NCBI GenBank assembly: GCA_022563625.1
Contig: JADFNA010000095.1
Location: 1-6,644, forward strand
Direction of reading: 5' to 3'
From: Candidatus Zixiibacteriota bacterium
GTDB lineage: Bacteria; Zixibacteria; MSB-5A5; GN15; JACZUZ01
Length of the DNA: 6,644 nucleotides
Part shown: in pieces, positions 5,713 to 6,644 of the stretch
Numbering within the stretch: the first letter of the stretch is position 1
How the letters are laid out: each line of letters starts with the position of its first letter
Notes under the pieces: generated by a model
What the model saw: the letters and a program-made list of their open reading frames with translations, nothing else
What the model was told of the DNA's origin: nothing
The model's database searches: none
Translations under genes and position numbers: made by a program

Positions 5713-6644
5713 TTACACATGACACGAGAATTCCAGCTTGTCAGAATCCCAGAGGGATTTTTCCAATTTGCAGTTACATACCAATATGTCCGGAAAGCCC
5801 ATCGTATAAAGATCGGCTCTGTTTGCAAAGTCTACATATTTATTGTATTCAGCGTAAAACTGTTTCGCATGCTCGCCTGCCCGGTCGCCAAAAATTTGTA
5901 TTGTCCTTGGATTCTCACTGTCTCTCTTGTCCCACCACCACTTAGCGATAACATTATTGACTCCGATGTCACCGAAGCCATAGCCGACTGTTATCAACCG
6001 GTCAGATCTAGCTAGGAATTCGTCAAAGAGGCTGATCATATCCAAGTAAATACCTTGCGTATATTCAAAGTATTTGTTGTAAGTACCAATAAGAAATTCA
6101 GGTTCGTTCTCTCCGTCAAATTTGAATTCATCGATTTCACTTTTATCAAGAATCCATACTGGAGGATACGGTTCATATTTCTCTCCAGAATACCAATTTA
6201 TAGCTCCGTGGAGCTTGAATACATTTACGCCATCAAAATCCTTTCTGTAAGATTTTTTGTCCCAGACTGAGCGCGCTTGCCCTTTGCGTGTGAATCCGTC
6301 GTGGAAGGAGATATCACTCAACTTGAATAGATCATCGATTATAAGATCGTGATTCAGCGTAAATACATCCACTTGCAGAGAGTCACTTTTGAAGAGACTC
6401 ATGAATGGATCATACACGCTTAGGTCCAATTCTTTGTCCTTCAGCGCTTCAAATACAGTTTCTCTAATAAAATCGCGAAGCTCTTTTAGACGTCTCGTTA
6501 CGTCTTTCCGTGTGTCGACTCTTGCCCAGAGAGCGGGGTCTCGTGTTCTATGGCTCTCGAGAACGGATTCTAAACCAGGGATAACTAATGGATCAAATTG
6601 TCTTTCTTCAAGAGCTCTTATCAATTGCTCGCATAAGTAATAAA
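5713..6644 (-). CDS. SIR2-like family protein (5' partial)
   Basis: The frame stays open to the right edge, so the N-terminus with the expected glycine-rich nucleotide-binding motif lies outside; about 309 residues are visible. Counting from the TTG codon at 6624, VFTLNHDLIIDDL (87-99) matches the sirtuin-like TxNxD motif, with N91 the likely catalytic Asn. VFKLHGAINW (135-144) matches the LHG-x-x-x-W motif, with H139 the likely catalytic His. ITVGYGFGDIGVNNVI (211-226) is the late nucleotide-binding GYGFGD motif. This pattern belongs to SIR2-like domains, several of which hydrolyse NAD+ in anti-phage systems such as ThsA and DSR proteins; others have no known role. The protein ends about 80 residues after GYGFGD, so no large C-terminal sensor domain follows. 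Its DNA is AT-richer than dxs (19 of 60 G+C at 6061-6120 versus 34 of 60 at 4441-4500, single-row hand counts), suggesting transfer. Family call is fairly firm; NADase activity and a defence role are inference. Confidence 0.82.
   Translation of the reverse strand, partial: YYLCEQLIRALEERQFDPLVIPGLESVLESHRTRDPALWARVDTRKDVTRRLKELRDFIRETVFEALKDKELDLSVYDPFMSLFKSDSLQVDVFTLNHDLIIDDLFKLSDISFHDGFTRKGQARSVWDKKSYRKDFDGVNVFKLHGAINWYSGEKYEPYPPVWILDKSEIDEFKFDGENEPEFLIGTYNKYFEYTQGIYLDMISLFDEFLARSDRLITVGYGFGDIGVNNVIAKWWWDKRDSENPRTIQIFGDRAGEHAKQFYAEYNKYVDFANRADLYTMGFPDILVCNCKLEKSLWDSDKLEFSCHV

Noticed and set aside
5695..6270. Open frames on the + strand opposite the SIR2-like gene (5695-6015, 6055-6270)
   Set aside because: No domain, ribosome site or promoter; the opposite strand carries clear SIR2 motifs over the same bases.
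2610..6644. A functional NAD circuit joining NAD kinase and the SIR2-like protein
   Set aside because: They are separated by dxs and a probable promoter, and their composition differs. Shared chemistry alone is weak support for a joint system.

Overview
The window reads as bacterial chromosome with two gene blocks whose 3' ends meet near position 2420. The + strand (1-2413) carries a tandem array of three paralogous secreted proteins, each ending in a type I dockerin module. The - strand carries, in transcription order, the 3' part of a SIR2-like gene (6644-5713), dxs (5569-3560), nadK (3479-2610) and tRNA-Gly(UCC) (2506-2435). The dockerin sequence style (GDANHDG..NIAD...RIFAGG, flanked by CC pairs) on secreted proteins of about 300 residues resembles uncultured FCB-group lineages such as Zixibacteria or KSB1-like phyla. 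That placement is my impression from recalled sequence style; no database was searched.

Region 1-2413: gene 1 is cut by the left edge; genes 2 and 3 are both 295 aa. Stop-to-stop and start-to-start distances are 908 bp, and each gene follows the previous one after 20 nt containing AAGGAG, so the array looks like one operon made by tandem duplication. The signal peptide and dockerin ends are conserved, while the middle differs in sequence, length and cysteine content. Patches of gene 1 resemble gene 3 in the middle but gene 2 at the C-terminus, which suggests recombination or gene conversion between copies. No cohesin partner is visible.

Region 2435-5712: tRNA-Gly, an NAD kinase with a GTG start, and a 1-deoxy-D-xylulose-5-phosphate synthase with an unusual tail of about 45 residues. 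dxs and nadK are 80 bp apart on the same strand and are probably cotranscribed from a promoter with a perfect TATAAT upstream of dxs. They echo the xseB-ispA-dxs-tlyA-nadK-recN neighbourhood known from many bacteria, but ispA, tlyA and recN are not in this window.

Region 5713-6644: a SIR2-like protein, cut by the right edge so that its N-terminal nucleotide-binding motif is missing. It keeps the expected Asn and His active-site motifs. Its DNA is visibly AT-richer than dxs, which suggests transfer. SIR2-like domains of this kind occur in NAD-consuming anti-phage proteins, but no second defence gene is visible here.

No stretch longer than 300 bases lacks a gene. The most unusual element is the mosaic dockerin array.
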